Part shown: positions 36,020 to 45,391 of the stretch, piece by piece
How the letters are laid out: the number at the start of each line of letters is the position of its first letter
How positions within the stretch are numbered: the stretch's first letter is position 1
Assembly: GCA_004791255.1 (NCBI GenBank)
Contig: SRUQ01000004.1
Coordinates: 696,031 to 760,030 of the forward strand
Origin: a bacterium M00.F.Ca.ET.205.01.1.1
GTDB taxonomy: Bacteria > Pseudomonadota > Alphaproteobacteria > Rhizobiales > Rhizobiaceae
Direction of reading: 5' to 3'
DNA length: 64,000 nucleotides
Made by a program: the position numbers and the translations under genes
The notes under the pieces: model-generated
What the model saw: the letters and a program-made list of their open reading frames with translations, nothing else
What the model was told of the DNA's origin: nothing
Database searches by the model: none

Positions 36020-36243
36020 GATGTGAGCTCCTTCCGGGCGGCATCGGCCGGCAGCGCGCCGATATCGTTCTGCACCTGGTTGGCGATGTCGCGCGCCGCG
36101 GCCTCGGTGGCGGCTTGCCGTGCACGCTCGGCGCGTAGGCCGGCGAGCCGCTGGCGAAAACCCCAGCCAAGTGCTGCGATGACGGCCGCGCCGATGCCGG
36201 CAATGGTCGGGTTGGCGAACAGGAAAGACAGGAGCGCGCTCAT
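36004..36243 (-). CDS. Rz-like inner-membrane spanin
   Basis: A 79-residue protein with one N-terminal membrane helix (FLFANPTIAGIGAAVIAALGW) and a charged, probably coiled-coil tail (LRAERARQAATEAAARDIANQ). It overlaps the Rz1-like gene by 16 bp and the preceding holin-like gene by 4 bp. Such i-spanins fuse inner and outer membranes at the end of phage lysis. Confidence 0.75.
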   Translation of the reverse strand: MSALLSFLFANPTIAGIGAAVIAALGWGFRQRLAGLRAERARQAATEAAARDIANQVQNDIGALPADAARKELTSWSRD

Positions 36244-36440
36244 TGGTTGGGCGCGTCCTTGATGAAATAGCCGACGGCAAAGACGGCGATCGGCAAAAGC
36301 GTGGCCCAGGTCTCGGGGTCGTACCAGGACGGCCAGACGTTGCGCACGAAGACGCCGGAAACCGAAACCACGGCCGCGGCGATGGTCGCCGCCGTCAGCT
36401 TGTTGGTCGGGCGAATGCTAGGCTGGTTGACGGTGGCCAT
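36240..36440 (-). CDS. Phage holin-like protein (66 residues)
   Basis: A 66-residue protein with two hydrophobic segments (ATIAAAVVSVSGVFV and WATLLPIAVFAVGYFI) and a charged tail, between the endolysin gene (2 bp upstream) and the Rz-like gene. Size, topology and position suggest a class II holin. A second holin-like gene lies at 35401; one may act as antiholin. Confidence 0.75.
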   Translation of the reverse strand: MATVNQPSIRPTNKLTAATIAAAVVSVSGVFVRNVWPSWYDPETWATLLPIAVFAVGYFIKDAPNQ

Positions 36441-36442
36441 GA

Positions 36443-37198
36443 TCAGAAAATCCCTTGCAGGGCGGCGACGATGTGATGCCAGGCGGCGTAGGCGACGAGC
36501 AGGCAAGCGGCGACGATGCCACCGGCCTTGGCGGCCGCCGGAGTGGTGGCCGACCTTTCCGGCAGGGGTTCGGCAGTCTGGGCGGCAGGCTTCTTGGCCA
36601 GCGACGTTGCCGGGGGCGCCGCCCGCGAGGCCACGACGGATTGCGGCGACGGTGTCGGCCCGGCCGTCGGCTTGCCTGGCAGCGGGTCCATGGTCAGCAG
36701 CAGGGCTTGCGAACGGACGGATTGCACCCGAGCCGACCAGCCCCTGCCGAAATTGGGCCAGGTCGGCAGCCGTTTCAGAAAGGCCAGCCGGGCATCGCAG
36801 AGATTGTCGATCGCCACACCGGCCGGCCTGGCGGCAATAGCAGCCAGCGTCGCCGGCCCGATGTGGCCATCCTGCACGGCGCCGGCGACCGACTGCAGGT
36901 ATTTCGCCGCCCGCCCCGGCCCGCTGTTGACCGCGAAATCGAAGACGGCGTAGTCGACCCCGTCGGGCAGCTCTGCTCCGGCCACCGCGTCCCAATAGAA
37001 ACGCCGATAGACGGTTGCCACCTGGTCATCGCCGATCTTGCGAAGGTCAGCCTTGGTCGCGTCCGCCTTCACATAGCGGCGGAAATTGGCGAGCGTCACG
37101 CCCTTCATGGTGGCGCCGCCGGGATCGGCCGGATCGTCCGACCACCCACCTTCGGATTTCAGGACGAGCAAAAGCGCCCGCGCGAAGTTGCGGTCCAT
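36443..37198 (-). CDS. Phage endolysin, GH108 N-acetylmuramidase with C-terminal membrane helix
   Basis: A 251-residue protein. The N-terminus carries the GH108 motif EGGWSDDPADPGGATMKGVT, whose first Glu is catalytic, and the following region matches the PG_binding_3 domain (AVFDFAVNSGPGRAAKYLQ). The last 25 residues form a hydrophobic helix (AGGIVAACLLVAYAAWHHIVAAL) after a proline and alanine-rich linker, so the enzyme may be membrane-attached. No N-terminal signal. It opens the lysis cassette. Confidence 0.9.
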   Translation of the reverse strand: MDRNFARALLLVLKSEGGWSDDPADPGGATMKGVTLANFRRYVKADATKADLRKIGDDQVATVYRRFYWDAVAGAELPDGVDYAVFDFAVNSGPGRAAKYLQSVAGAVQDGHIGPATLAAIAARPAGVAIDNLCDARLAFLKRLPTWPNFGRGWSARVQSVRSQALLLTMDPLPGKPTAGPTPSPQSVVASRAAPPATSLAKKPAAQTAEPLPERSATTPAAAKAGGIVAACLLVAYAAWHHIVAALQGIF

Positions 37199-37625
37199 GG
37201 GAGTTCCTTTCGATGATGATTGGCTAGGGTCAGCCCCAGGAGGAGCCGATGAAACACGAAGGCGGCTGGGTCAGCCTGCCGAAACCGTGGCTTGAGCCGC
37301 GCCAAGGCTTGCGCGAAGAGGTTGCCGCCTCAGCCGCAGGGATTCACACCTCTGATGGTGGGTGCTCAAGAAGGCCGTTGGGGAGTGGAAAGTCGTGCGG
37401 TCTGGGGACTGCAATGATGCTGATGTCGTTATGAATGCGCTGCCGAGCCGCACCAGGGGAAACCTTGGATTGAGTTATTTCCAGTTGTCAGAAGTCGCCG
37501 CCACGCATAGGTTGCGCGCCTACAAGACATCTGGAGAGTTGACGCGTGTTGAAATCGATCGCAAGCAAGATATTAGGTTAAGCTAAACCAGCCCCTAAGT
37601 TGGCGATCGAGAAGACGACAATAAC
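37199..37625. other. Gap between endolysin and FkbM remnant
   Basis: About 430 bp without a recognisable intact gene. A rightward frame at 37249-37434 (61 residues, starting MKHEGGWVSLPKPW) has AGGAGG just before its ATG, so it may be the broken start of a cargo gene. The rest is unassigned. Confidence 0.4.
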
Positions 37626-38336
37626 GGCCGCCGGACGCGAACTCACCATGTTGGGGAACCGTCCCGATCTATCTTGAGTGGCATCGCAATTGGGTTGCTG
37701 ACCACAGTGCCCTTTACGCGACTGCCAAAGACCTCCCGGCTGGATCAACGGTTGTCGATGTCGGGGCTAACATCGGAATGATGACATGCTCCCTTGCCGT
37801 GCAGCGTCCTGATCTGAAAATCGTTGCAATCGAGCCGGTGCCCGACAATGTCGAATGCCTCCATCGCAATGTCACCGAGAACGGCATTGCCAATGTCGAA
37901 ATCATCCATGCTGCCGCGAGCGACAAACCGGGAACTGTGAAGGTGAACATCAACGGCCCCTGGTCGGCAGTTCTGGAACACGGCGAGGTGAGCGTTCCGG
38001 CAGTGTCGCTGGACCAGTTCGCTGACCGCAACGTGTCCTATATCAAGATCGACGCGGAGGGCTGGGAGCCCTACGTTCTCGCTGGAGGGCATACCATCCT
38101 GCCCTTACTGCGCCCGCTTGTCTTCATGGAATGGAATAGCTGGAGCCTGACTCTCCTTTGCCCGCGCAGTCTGGAAATCGTTCGAAGTCACCGAAATGTA
38201 TTTGTCGGAAAAGCCGCAAGGCGCGCCAAAGTCCGATGTCGACATCATTGGCGACAACATCACCAAACACGGCAGCGTCAGCGACATTCTCATGCGGCCG
38301 CGTGAAGGGGCAACAATGCCGTCCCTGAGGAAATGA
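37626..38336 (+). pseudogene. FkbM-family methyltransferase, broken
   Basis: The plus strand reads WVADHSALYATAKDL, then TVVDVGANIGMMTCSLA (SAM motif I), EPVPDNVECLHRNV and IKIDAEGWEPYVLAGG, a clear FkbM methyltransferase. No start codon lies in frame upstream of motif I before the stop at 37622-37624, so the N-terminus is lost. After SWSLTLL the reading shifts near 38155: the continuing frame FARAVWKSFEVTEMYLSEKP runs to the stop at 38334-38336. Two lesions make this a dead cargo gene between endolysin and tailspike. Confidence 0.8.
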
Positions 38337-38374
38337 TCTATTCGCCACCCCCCCGCTTTGCTGCGGCGCCAGGG

Positions 38375-40468
38375 CTAGTTCCCCTTGACACCGGCTGTCC
38401 AGCCGAAGAAGTGGCCCGAGGCAAGCGCTGCATTGGTCGACACCGTGAAATTGGTAGCGGTCGTTGCGGACACCCAAAGCCGTTGCGCGCCCGAAGCTCC
38501 GGGGTCGTTCATGTTGGTAATGGTTATGTCCTGAACGGCTGGTGTAAACGCAAGGCCGTGAGTGACGATAACGGAAGAGGTCGCGATCAGCATTTGCGCG
38601 ATGCCTTTGTTGAAGGTCTTCGCGCCGGGGCAATCCCTGACGATGGTGCCCGCGGCAGCATCGCTGATGCCGCCCGTCACGTTACCGGCCACATTCATGC
38701 CGGTGATGACCACTCCGGTATTTCCGGCGCTGGCGTTAACAATGCCCCACAACTGCGATGAAGAAAGCCCGCCGCCGCCGTTGCTGGAACCACCATTGAC
38801 CCGAACGTGGGTGACGCCCGTGTCGAAGAACATACCGTCGCCGACCCCGGGTTGACCGTTGGAGATAAAATGCGAGCAGTCGATATCGATATCGGTGCAG
38901 TAAGTCGCATATAGACCGTGTGTGCAGTTCAGGGTCACTTCACAAGCGTTGATGCGAATTTGGTCAACCAGCGTCGGGTCGGCGGCGAGACCAATTATGA
39001 ACAGACCGCCCGCCGTAACTGATGAGTTCATTGAAAGGTTGTTGAAGGAGATCGTAGAGATGCGCCGGCCAGTGGACAGCAGTTCCAGCCTCACGACTTC
39101 CGAATGCGGCGTGTCGAGGAAGAGGCTGGAGAACAGGCAAGCGCGTACTTGCTGGCCGACATCCGGCGACAAGACTATTGCGCGTTCACAGCCCAGCGCC
39201 TCGCCGCCTGCCCACACCATGCCGCTCATGCTGGCGACAAACAACCCGGCCACGTGGGCGCCATTCAGGTGCGTATTGTAGAGATAAGCACCCAGCAACG
39301 AGCCCGTACCGAAGCGTCCATAGGAGGCGCCATAGTTTGCGCTCTGGTCAGTAAAGCAGTCGCGCAGGAAGCTGAGATAGGAACCGCCCGGCCCTTTCTC
39401 GATCTCAAAGCCGACATTGTGGCTTCCCGACACCTTGATGCGATCGGCTTCGAACCAGAAGAAATATTTGGCGCGGACGGCAGCTTCAATCTGCGCGGTC
39501 GGCGCGATCTCCAGATTGCTGACGCCGGCATGCTGGAGAAGGTTAGTGCCGTCGCCAAAGACGAAACAGTCTTGACCGACCGTTGCGGGCTTGATCCTTG
39601 TAGCGGTACCGTGACCGATGATTTTGAGCTTGCTCGCCAGCGACGTGATGGCGACCGTGGTCTTGAAGTCGCCGGAGGAGATAACCACCGCGCCGCTGCC
39701 CAGAAACTTGCCGAGATTGACTGCCGCCTGGATTGGCAAATGGTCAAGCGCCATTCCGTCGCCTGCAGTGCCAAACCTCCGAGCGAAAATTGTGCTCGGG
39801 TCTTCGTCGCGAACCCAGGCGCCAGAGGCTGCGGCAATGCTGTCCGCCTTCAGATACCGGCCTTCCAGGGGGTCGGCGGCGACGTGCGCAGAAAAAACCC
39901 CTGGCGTCCAGACGAAGTTGCCAACCCGATTGGCCTCCGTGAGCAGCACCGACATGCCGGCCTGCGGCACCAGCGCCTTGATCAGCGCCCGCGTCGACAA
40001 CGACCCGTTGAGCTTGAGGACAATCCACGCTTCGGCGTATGTTGTTACGGCGAGGGCCGCTGCCCAGGTGGCGCCGAAAGTGGCAATCACTCGCGAGGCG
40101 AGTTTTTGCACATAATCAATGATATCGACAGGGTGGTCGCCGATCACCGGATTCAAAGTATCGAAAATGAACTCTTTGTCGGCGTTGACCGAGCCCTCCT
40201 GCACCTGAACGGTCGTCCCCTTCTGCATAGTCCGCGAGGCGCGCGCGTCGGCGGCACGATACCATTGCCCGGCAGAGACCGTGTAGATGCCGTTCTCGCT
40301 GCCATCGGTCTGGTTCTTGACCAGGATGCGGTCACCGACTTCCGTCTGAACGCCGTCGATGACCAGCAGGCCGCCGGCATCAACATCGATGTTGGCCGAG
40401 GTTGCCACACGGCAGGGCTCTCGTTCGCCGGTCAACAGGCGAACGGCGGCAGTTGCAGGTCGGGCCAT
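38375..40468 (-). CDS. Phage tailspike with right-handed beta-helix (pectate-lyase-like) domain
   Basis: A 697-residue protein. The first 100 residues match a virion-attachment domain common in fibre proteins (GDRILVKNQTDGSENGIYTV). From about residue 220 to 620 the sequence is a beta-helix of the pectate_lyase_3 type, beginning FGTAGDGMALDHLPIQAAV and rich in N, G, S and V repeats. The end (VTHGLAFTPAVQDITITNMN) resembles a trimerisation or receptor-binding tip. It would recognise and possibly cut a surface polysaccharide. It lies just downstream of the internal-protein locus. Confidence 0.88.
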   Translation of the reverse strand: MARPATAAVRLLTGEREPCRVATSANIDVDAGGLLVIDGVQTEVGDRILVKNQTDGSENGIYTVSAGQWYRAADARASRTMQKGTTVQVQEGSVNADKEFIFDTLNPVIGDHPVDIIDYVQKLASRVIATFGATWAAALAVTTYAEAWIVLKLNGSLSTRALIKALVPQAGMSVLLTEANRVGNFVWTPGVFSAHVAADPLEGRYLKADSIAAASGAWVRDEDPSTIFARRFGTAGDGMALDHLPIQAAVNLGKFLGSGAVVISSGDFKTTVAITSLASKLKIIGHGTATRIKPATVGQDCFVFGDGTNLLQHAGVSNLEIAPTAQIEAAVRAKYFFWFEADRIKVSGSHNVGFEIEKGPGGSYLSFLRDCFTDQSANYGASYGRFGTGSLLGAYLYNTHLNGAHVAGLFVASMSGMVWAGGEALGCERAIVLSPDVGQQVRACLFSSLFLDTPHSEVVRLELLSTGRRISTISFNNLSMNSSVTAGGLFIIGLAADPTLVDQIRINACEVTLNCTHGLYATYCTDIDIDCSHFISNGQPGVGDGMFFDTGVTHVRVNGGSSNGGGGLSSSQLWGIVNASAGNTGVVITGMNVAGNVTGGISDAAAGTIVRDCPGAKTFNKGIAQMLIATSSVIVTHGLAFTPAVQDITITNMNDPGASGAQRLWVSATTATNFTVSTNAALASGHFFGWTAGVKGN

Positions 40469-40795
40469 GAGGCTTGCTCCATGAAAAAAGCCCCGCGAAA
40501 GCGAGGCTTGGTAAATTCGGGGGAATGGCTGAAGCCTTGGAATATCGGCTTGAACCCACTAACACTCTGAAAGGCGGAAACTTACGCACCACTCAAGCCA
40601 GGGAGAGAAAGATCTGCTCGCAACCTCCCCGTCCTTGTCAGGAAACGCTTGCGTTGGATTCCTCATTGACGAAAACGAGGTGATACTTGGTTCCAAACCC
40701 AGACGCTTCGTCAGTCTGGTGCCTGCCATAATCTTGTCACCGCAATCTGGAACGGGAAGGATCAGGCGACGTTTGCGCCCGAGCCCATCGCTCGA
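40469..40795. other. Unassigned stretch upstream of the tailspike gene
   Basis: About 330 bp with no convincing gene on either strand. It probably contains the tailspike promoter or simply decayed sequence continuing from the remnant gene at 40796-41070. No strong hairpin or repeat noted. Confidence 0.4.
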
Positions 40796-41070
40796 TCATT
40801 TCGTAAAAATCGGTGATCCGCAGACCTGCAGCTTCAGCGCGCCGAACCTGTCGCGGGCGATTTTCAGGTTCCTTGCCCACATATCTCGAATTGCCTTCGG
40901 CATCGTGTCGGGCATGTGAAGAGCCTGGGCGATGGCGTCATCCCACCGTCCGTTGCCATTGCATTCAGGGAATCCTCCGACTCTTGCGAGAGTTCCCCAA
41001 CCGCCTTGAGCACATAGAGATCTAGCAGCCTGAGCAACGGTTTTCCTTCATACCGCGTATCGGTCGACAT
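40796..41070 (-). pseudogene. Frameshifted small gene, possibly immunity-associated
   Basis: ATG 41070 has GAGGGAAAGA upstream and begins STDTRYEGKPLLRLLDLYVLKAVGEL, a small protein type that I recall near polymorphic toxins. After NAMATDGG the sequence continues in another frame (WDDAIAQALHMPDTMPKAIRDMWARNLKIARD) to a stop at 40796-40798, so there is a frameshift near 40950. An unbroken 147-residue frame across the region uses the wrong phase. The family link is from memory and uncertain; the frameshift is visible directly. Confidence 0.5.
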
Positions 41071-41078
41071 TCTTTCCC

Positions 41079-41270
41079 TCACGCATCGTTGATGGCGTAT
41101 TCGACGAGGCGTTGGCAGATGGCCGAGAGGCTGAGCTTTCTTATCAGGATCGCACGTCTCAAGGCGCCATCTCCAAACAATGTCCGAATGCTCTCGCTGC
41201 TCGTGGAATTCGATATCTTCGTCATACGACCGGGTGTCGCAAGCGGGTATCTTCCTTCCCATCCATCCAA
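41079..41270 (-). other. Short remnant frame ahead of the broken small gene
   Basis: A 63-codon frame ending just before the previous gene's start, in the same direction, with a C-terminus GDGALRRAILIRKLSLSAICQRLVEYAINDA. Position suggests the tail of a lost toxin whose partner is the next gene, but I do not recognise the sequence, and a shadow frame is possible. Confidence 0.25.
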
Positions 41271-41314
41271 CTCTTAGCTGCTCTCGGCATCTGTACTTTG
41301 ACAGCACAGAAAAG

Positions 41315-41335
41315 ATTACGGTGACATTGCACTTT
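41315..41335 (+). repeat. REP-like dispersed repeat, copy a
   Basis: ATTACGGTGACATTGCACTTT, one base different from the core seen at 53601, 54383, 54979 and 62726. It separates the Tdi1-like fused tail (41375) from the remnant genes on its left. Confidence 0.8.
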
Positions 41336-41374
41336 TATCTTTATTCCGCTCCAGGCTTCTAGCTCACTGACGTC

Positions 41375-42304
41375 TCAGCCACCCTTGAGGTTTACGGCCG
41401 TCCCTGGCGACAGCCCTTTTACCTTCGCTATGATCTGGCCCACAATGTGCCAATAAACTTCGAGGTCCGACAATTCCTGATTTGAAATGTCATCCTCTCC
41501 CCCCAGGAAAAGTGGCCTCTGGTATCCAATGCATTGGTCATAGCCGGGTTGCGCACCGCCAGCCGCCAGCCAATCCTCCAGATATATGTTGGCAGACAGC
41601 GCCGCGTCGGGATTTTCTACGACCAAGACGTCATGGAAAGTCTCGATATTGTTAGGTATTTCAAGCGCTTCGGCCGTACCTGGCTCAAAAAGCACCACGC
41701 CAGGCTGTCCTTGCTCTAGCCTCTGACTGTCGACTGCAAACGCAGAGCCCTGCCAATCGTAGCCAAAGCAGGTGACGCGCCCCTTGGTTTCCGGGAACGC
41801 TAGGCTGATCCTGGCATTCCAGATTGGCACATCAACTTGGCTAACAATGGTTACGGCGTGCGTCAACATCTTCACCTTGAGGTCCGCGGCCGCCCGCTGC
41901 GCGGCGTTCCAATGAGGCATGTAAGTTAGATGGAGATCTTGGCCGACCGAAGCCGGGCTAGCTGGGGCAGCGGCTTGCGCAGACGGGAGTGGGGCGGCTT
42001 CCGGGATCGCTGGACTGGCGATCGCCTCTTCAGCCACTCCAACCCGCGCAAGCTCATTTTCGCTCCTGGGGAGTGCCTCCTCGAGGGGCTTGGCCACCTT
42101 CCTTCCAACCTTAAGAAGCCTGAGCAACGCAGCATCGGGGATGACACCGGCCGCACTTAGCGCCGCCTCGCCGTAGTTGCCTTTGTCAAAGGCTCTCTTC
42201 GCTTCATCCGCCGAAAACAGGCCCCCTAGCGGCGTGAAATCGACCAGCGAACCATCGGCTTCATGAATTCCTGTGGTGCCAAGCGCGCCTTTGAGAAGAT
42301 GTCC
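41375..42304 (-). pseudogene. Post-amber tail of ejection protein copy 1: toxin scrap fused to Tdi1-like immunity domain
   Basis: This 309-codon open stretch is in the same frame as the 594-residue ejection protein and is separated from it only by TAG 42305-42307. It begins LLKGALGTTGIHEADGSLVD, a typical linker, then has a proline/alanine-rich spacer and YMPHWNAAQRAAADLKVK, perhaps the start of a toxin domain. From VDVPIWNARISLAFPE on it is an immunity-like domain with CFGYDWQGSAFAVD, FEPGTAEALEIP and LSDLEVYWHIVGQ, which resembles the DUF1851/Tdi1 type. Direct toxin-to-immunity fusion implies an in-frame deletion. It is probably not expressed unless the amber codon is read through. Confidence 0.65.
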
Positions 42305-44089
42305 CTAGGTACTGCTTGCCTTGTGGTCCCCAAGCATCCATGCGGCTAGCTTCTGGCGCATTGTCGGGTCGCTTGGGTCGTTGGCATCAGGGCTTTGCCT
42401 CCCCATTGCCTGTTCCACCTCATGTGCCTGCATTTCCGCCGCCGTCATCGGCAATTCGAATGCCGTACCTCGCAGCAGCCTAGACAGGCCTGCGCGAGCA
42501 AGTTGCCCGGACATGGCTGCAAGAACACTCGGATCGGAAGTTCCAGCGAATAGATCGCTTAAAGCCGCATCCTTTTCGTGTTGCGATCGGTCTAGGTCGA
42601 GGACAAGGTCTACATAAGTTTTGACTACACTCTGCGGCAGCGGCTCAATGTGCTTGATGCCAAGCTGCAGTTGCACCGCGACAGAGCGGGCGATCGCCTT
42701 CTGATAGGCATCCGGATCGTAGCTGTCTTCGCTGGATACCGCATTCCAATATGCGTCGGCTGTCGGGTCGATCTTGCGAACAAAGTCGGCCGGAGCGGCG
42801 GCACGGGCTTGCAAAACCTGCCTGGCGGCGGCCGCTGTTGTGTCAAACTCTGCCTGATCCTGTTCCGGAGTGGCGCTGCCCGGCTTGGGCCTGGCAGCGA
42901 GCACTTTTGCCTCGATGGCATCTTTCGGCATTCTGACCATGTCGAATGCCTGGTGGCCGACCCTGAACGTCCGTTCGAGACCCAGAGACTGTTTGCCACC
43001 CTCCTCGGCGCCATAGACCGCGGCGAAGTCTGCATCGCCTGGTCTCTTGCCCGAGTAAGAGCCGGTGTACATGAGGGCATCCGGCGCATTCTGGTGCGCG
43101 AGTTGGACGTTGGTGCGCGCATCGAAGAGCTGCGCGGACATCGCCACTTGCGCCTTCTGACCGAGATCCTGCAGATCGTTCTGCGGCAGGTCGGCGATCG
43201 ATGGAGCTGCCGCCAAAACGGCGGTTCTATCGACCGCTGGAGCCGGTACTCCTGAGTCGGCATTTGAAGAAGACGTCGCCGGGTTGCCCACAGCGCTGGC
43301 CGTCTCGTTCTCGCCACTCGCTCCAGCTTCTTGACGACCGCCGACAGCCTCGGCGGTGTCGTCCTTTGTCCGGCTTCCAGCCTGCACCACCCCAAACATC
43401 GCCAGCGCGCGCCTCGGGTCCTTGGCGATCAGTGCCTCGAACCGCGTCTTGGCGGCAGTGCCGTACCAGTCCTTGACCATCTGCTGTTTGATGCCGGGGT
43501 CGACACCCATCTTGTCGATCAGGCCGAGCCCTTGCTGCCGGGCCGCTTCGAAGCTCACGTGATCGTCGGGATCGGCGTTGCCGATGGCGATAGCGCTGGT
43601 CTTCAGCGCCGTATCGACCTCGGCCTGCTCGTAATCCCTGCGCTGCTGACGCTGCCGCTGCGCCATGCGAAGCGCGCCGGTCGTACGCATTACCTCCTTC
43701 TGCCTGGCGAAGTTTGCCCGCTGGCTTTCGGGTATGTTCGGCAAGGCAGCGGCAAACAACTTGTCGAACAGCCCGGTCCTCACCACCCGGCCATTAAGGG
43801 GATCGACCTGGCCATACATCGTCTCATGCAGCCCGGCTCCGTCGGCCGGCGCGTTGGCCGTCACCTCGTCTTCCGCCTGCGCGATCTGGCCGTTGAACTG
43901 GCGGCGCGCCAGCTCGGCGTCGAACGCCTCCTGCTGGTCCTTCATCTGCTGGTGGCGCTCGGCGAGGGCGGAGAGGTGATCGCCTAACCCCTGCATGGCG
44001 CCGCCGATCGGCGACCCCTGCGGGTATTGCACAGCATTGCCGGTATCGAGCCGGCGCTGGCCCACGGAAAGGGGAATGATATGGACCAT
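42305..44089 (-). CDS. Phage ejection (internal virion) protein, copy 1, cut by amber codon
   Basis: A 594-residue alpha-helical, charged protein directly downstream of the gp14-like gene, where T7-like phages encode their ejected internal proteins. Its first 235 residues are closely related to copy 2 at 55675-58041 (shared VHIIPLSV, QQEAFD, RDYEQAEVDTALKTSAIAIG, IAKDPRRALAMFG). It stops at TAG 42305-42307, but the frame stays open for 309 more codons. The full-length product would have had 904 residues including a C-terminal cassette. So this is a truncated version, either by nonsense mutation or by a programmed stop. Confidence 0.8.
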   Translation of the reverse strand: MVHIIPLSVGQRRLDTGNAVQYPQGSPIGGAMQGLGDHLSALAERHQQMKDQQEAFDAELARRQFNGQIAQAEDEVTANAPADGAGLHETMYGQVDPLNGRVVRTGLFDKLFAAALPNIPESQRANFARQKEVMRTTGALRMAQRQRQQRRDYEQAEVDTALKTSAIAIGNADPDDHVSFEAARQQGLGLIDKMGVDPGIKQQMVKDWYGTAAKTRFEALIAKDPRRALAMFGVVQAGSRTKDDTAEAVGGRQEAGASGENETASAVGNPATSSSNADSGVPAPAVDRTAVLAAAPSIADLPQNDLQDLGQKAQVAMSAQLFDARTNVQLAHQNAPDALMYTGSYSGKRPGDADFAAVYGAEEGGKQSLGLERTFRVGHQAFDMVRMPKDAIEAKVLAARPKPGSATPEQDQAEFDTTAAAARQVLQARAAAPADFVRKIDPTADAYWNAVSSEDSYDPDAYQKAIARSVAVQLQLGIKHIEPLPQSVVKTYVDLVLDLDRSQHEKDAALSDLFAGTSDPSVLAAMSGQLARAGLSRLLRGTAFELPMTAAEMQAHEVEQAMGRQSPDANDPSDPTMRQKLAAWMLGDHKASST

Positions 44090-44635
44090 TTAGGTGTTCC
44101 CCGCCCACGGAGCCCTGAGAGATGAACTGCCGAAGATCACCGAGCGCGTCGGCATCGTGGCGGCGGCCATGCTCGAGGCCGGGCTCTTCGTTGGGTCATA
44201 GATTTTGGAGAGGCCGCCAACGAGATTGCTGCCGGCGTTGAAGATCGACGCAGTCACCGCCTGCTTCCCGGAGAAGCGCGAGATGGCGGCCTGGTCGTGC
44301 AGATTGTTCTGGCGCAGCCGCGAGCCGTACAACATTGCACTGAGGTCCATCTGGCCCTGCCTGGCGTTGGCGGCCAGCACCTCGGTCGGCGAGCCCGCTA
44401 TGCCGACGCCGGAAGCGCCGGCCTGGGCGCGCGCCTGCGACTGCAGCAGGTCCTGCTTGTGGCGTTCCTGGCTCAGCTCGAAGGCCGCGCTTTGCGCGTC
44501 GGCCTGCGCCTGCTGCTCGTAGGCCTTGGCCTGATAGTCGGCCATCTGCTTCTGCTGCTGGCCCTCGAGCAGAGAACCGCCGACCGACAGGGCCGTCCCG
44601 GCCAGCCCCAGAAGGGCAAGTGTGCACATGGTCAA
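44090..44635 (-). CDS. Internal virion protein, T7 gp14-like
   Basis: A 181-residue protein with an N-terminal hydrophobic segment (LALLGLAGTALSVGGSLLEG) and a long Q and A-rich helix (QQQKQMADYQAKAYEQQAQADAQ), the pattern of gp14-like core proteins that form the outer-membrane pore during DNA ejection. It lies 0 bp upstream of ejection protein copy 1 and 9 bp downstream of the coiled-coil gene. The N-terminus may instead start at the second ATG. Confidence 0.8.
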   Translation of the reverse strand: MTMCTLALLGLAGTALSVGGSLLEGQQQKQMADYQAKAYEQQAQADAQSAAFELSQERHKQDLLQSQARAQAGASGVGIAGSPTEVLAANARQGQMDLSAMLYGSRLRQNNLHDQAAISRFSGKQAVTASIFNAGSNLVGGLSKIYDPTKSPASSMAAATMPTRSVIFGSSSLRAPWAGNT

Positions 44636-44644
44636 CCTCGTTCG

Positions 44645-45346
44645 CTAAAGGGATTTTCTTGCGGGAATGAATTGGCTTTTGGCGCGCCCGACCCCGGCGG
44701 GCTTGCCTTCCGAGTGCCTGGCTTTGTTGCTCTTGATTGGCGCGCCGAGCGCCGGGCGCGGGTCGAGCGCGCCGCCGGCGCTGAGGAAGGAGAGCAACAG
44801 CCGGTCGGCCTGCAGCGCCGGGCGGCTGAGGCGGGCGGGTGCTGCGGCGCGCGGGCCGGCCATCGCGGCGCGGCGCGTGGTGGTCAGGTTCACCTTCAGC
44901 TCGTTGACACCGGCGGCGTCGAACAGGCCATTGGCCGTGGCGACGGCGCGGGCAAGCGCATCGGCCTCGAACAGCTCCTGGCGCAGTTGCTCGACCAGCC
45001 GGTGCACCGCGCGCCAGCGCTCTTCGAGAAGCGCCGCCTTGGCGGCGATCTCCTCGCCCAGCGCGGCAATATCGGCGCGAGCTTCGCCGCGCGCGGCCTC
45101 GGCGCGGCGCTTGCCGGCGGCGTCGATCGTCTTTTCCAGGCCCGCGATCCGGTCGTTGCAATCGTCGAGCGCGGCGCGCGCGGCGGCAAGCTCGCCATCG
45201 CCGAAGACCGCACGGTCCTCGGCTTCGGCAAGCTCGCTTCTGCGGGCGAGCGCATCGTTGAGGTCGGTGTCGAGCAAGGCGATGACGGCCGCAAACTCGG
45301 CAGCCGTCCTCGCCCTGCCGAGCTGCTCGGCAAGGGGAGATGTCAT
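44645..45346 (-). CDS. Phage coiled-coil protein of unknown function
   Basis: A 233-residue protein, almost entirely Ala/Glu/Leu/Arg-rich helix to residue 150 (for example EAARGEARADIAALGEEIAAK), predicted coiled coil, with a basic C-terminus. No enzyme motif. It sits between the tail tubular protein B gene and the gp14-like gene, so it is probably a virion or assembly protein. ATG 45346 is chosen; the ribosome site is weak. Confidence 0.6.
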   Translation of the reverse strand: MTSPLAEQLGRARTAAEFAAVIALLDTDLNDALARRSELAEAEDRAVFGDGELAAARAALDDCNDRIAGLEKTIDAAGKRRAEAARGEARADIAALGEEIAAKAALLEERWRAVHRLVEQLRQELFEADALARAVATANGLFDAAGVNELKVNLTTTRRAAMAGPRAAAPARLSRPALQADRLLLSFLSAGGALDPRPALGAPIKSNKARHSEGKPAGVGRAKSQFIPARKSL

Positions 45347-45391
45347 TTGGGAGGGTCCTCGACAGGTTGATGGGTGCAGCGGGTGCAACAG

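Noticed and set aside
40864..41307. 147-codon minus-strand frame taken as an intact gene
   Set aside because: Its middle part matches a small protein family only from internal ATG 41070, and the conserved sequence then continues in a different frame, so the intact-looking frame is accidental.
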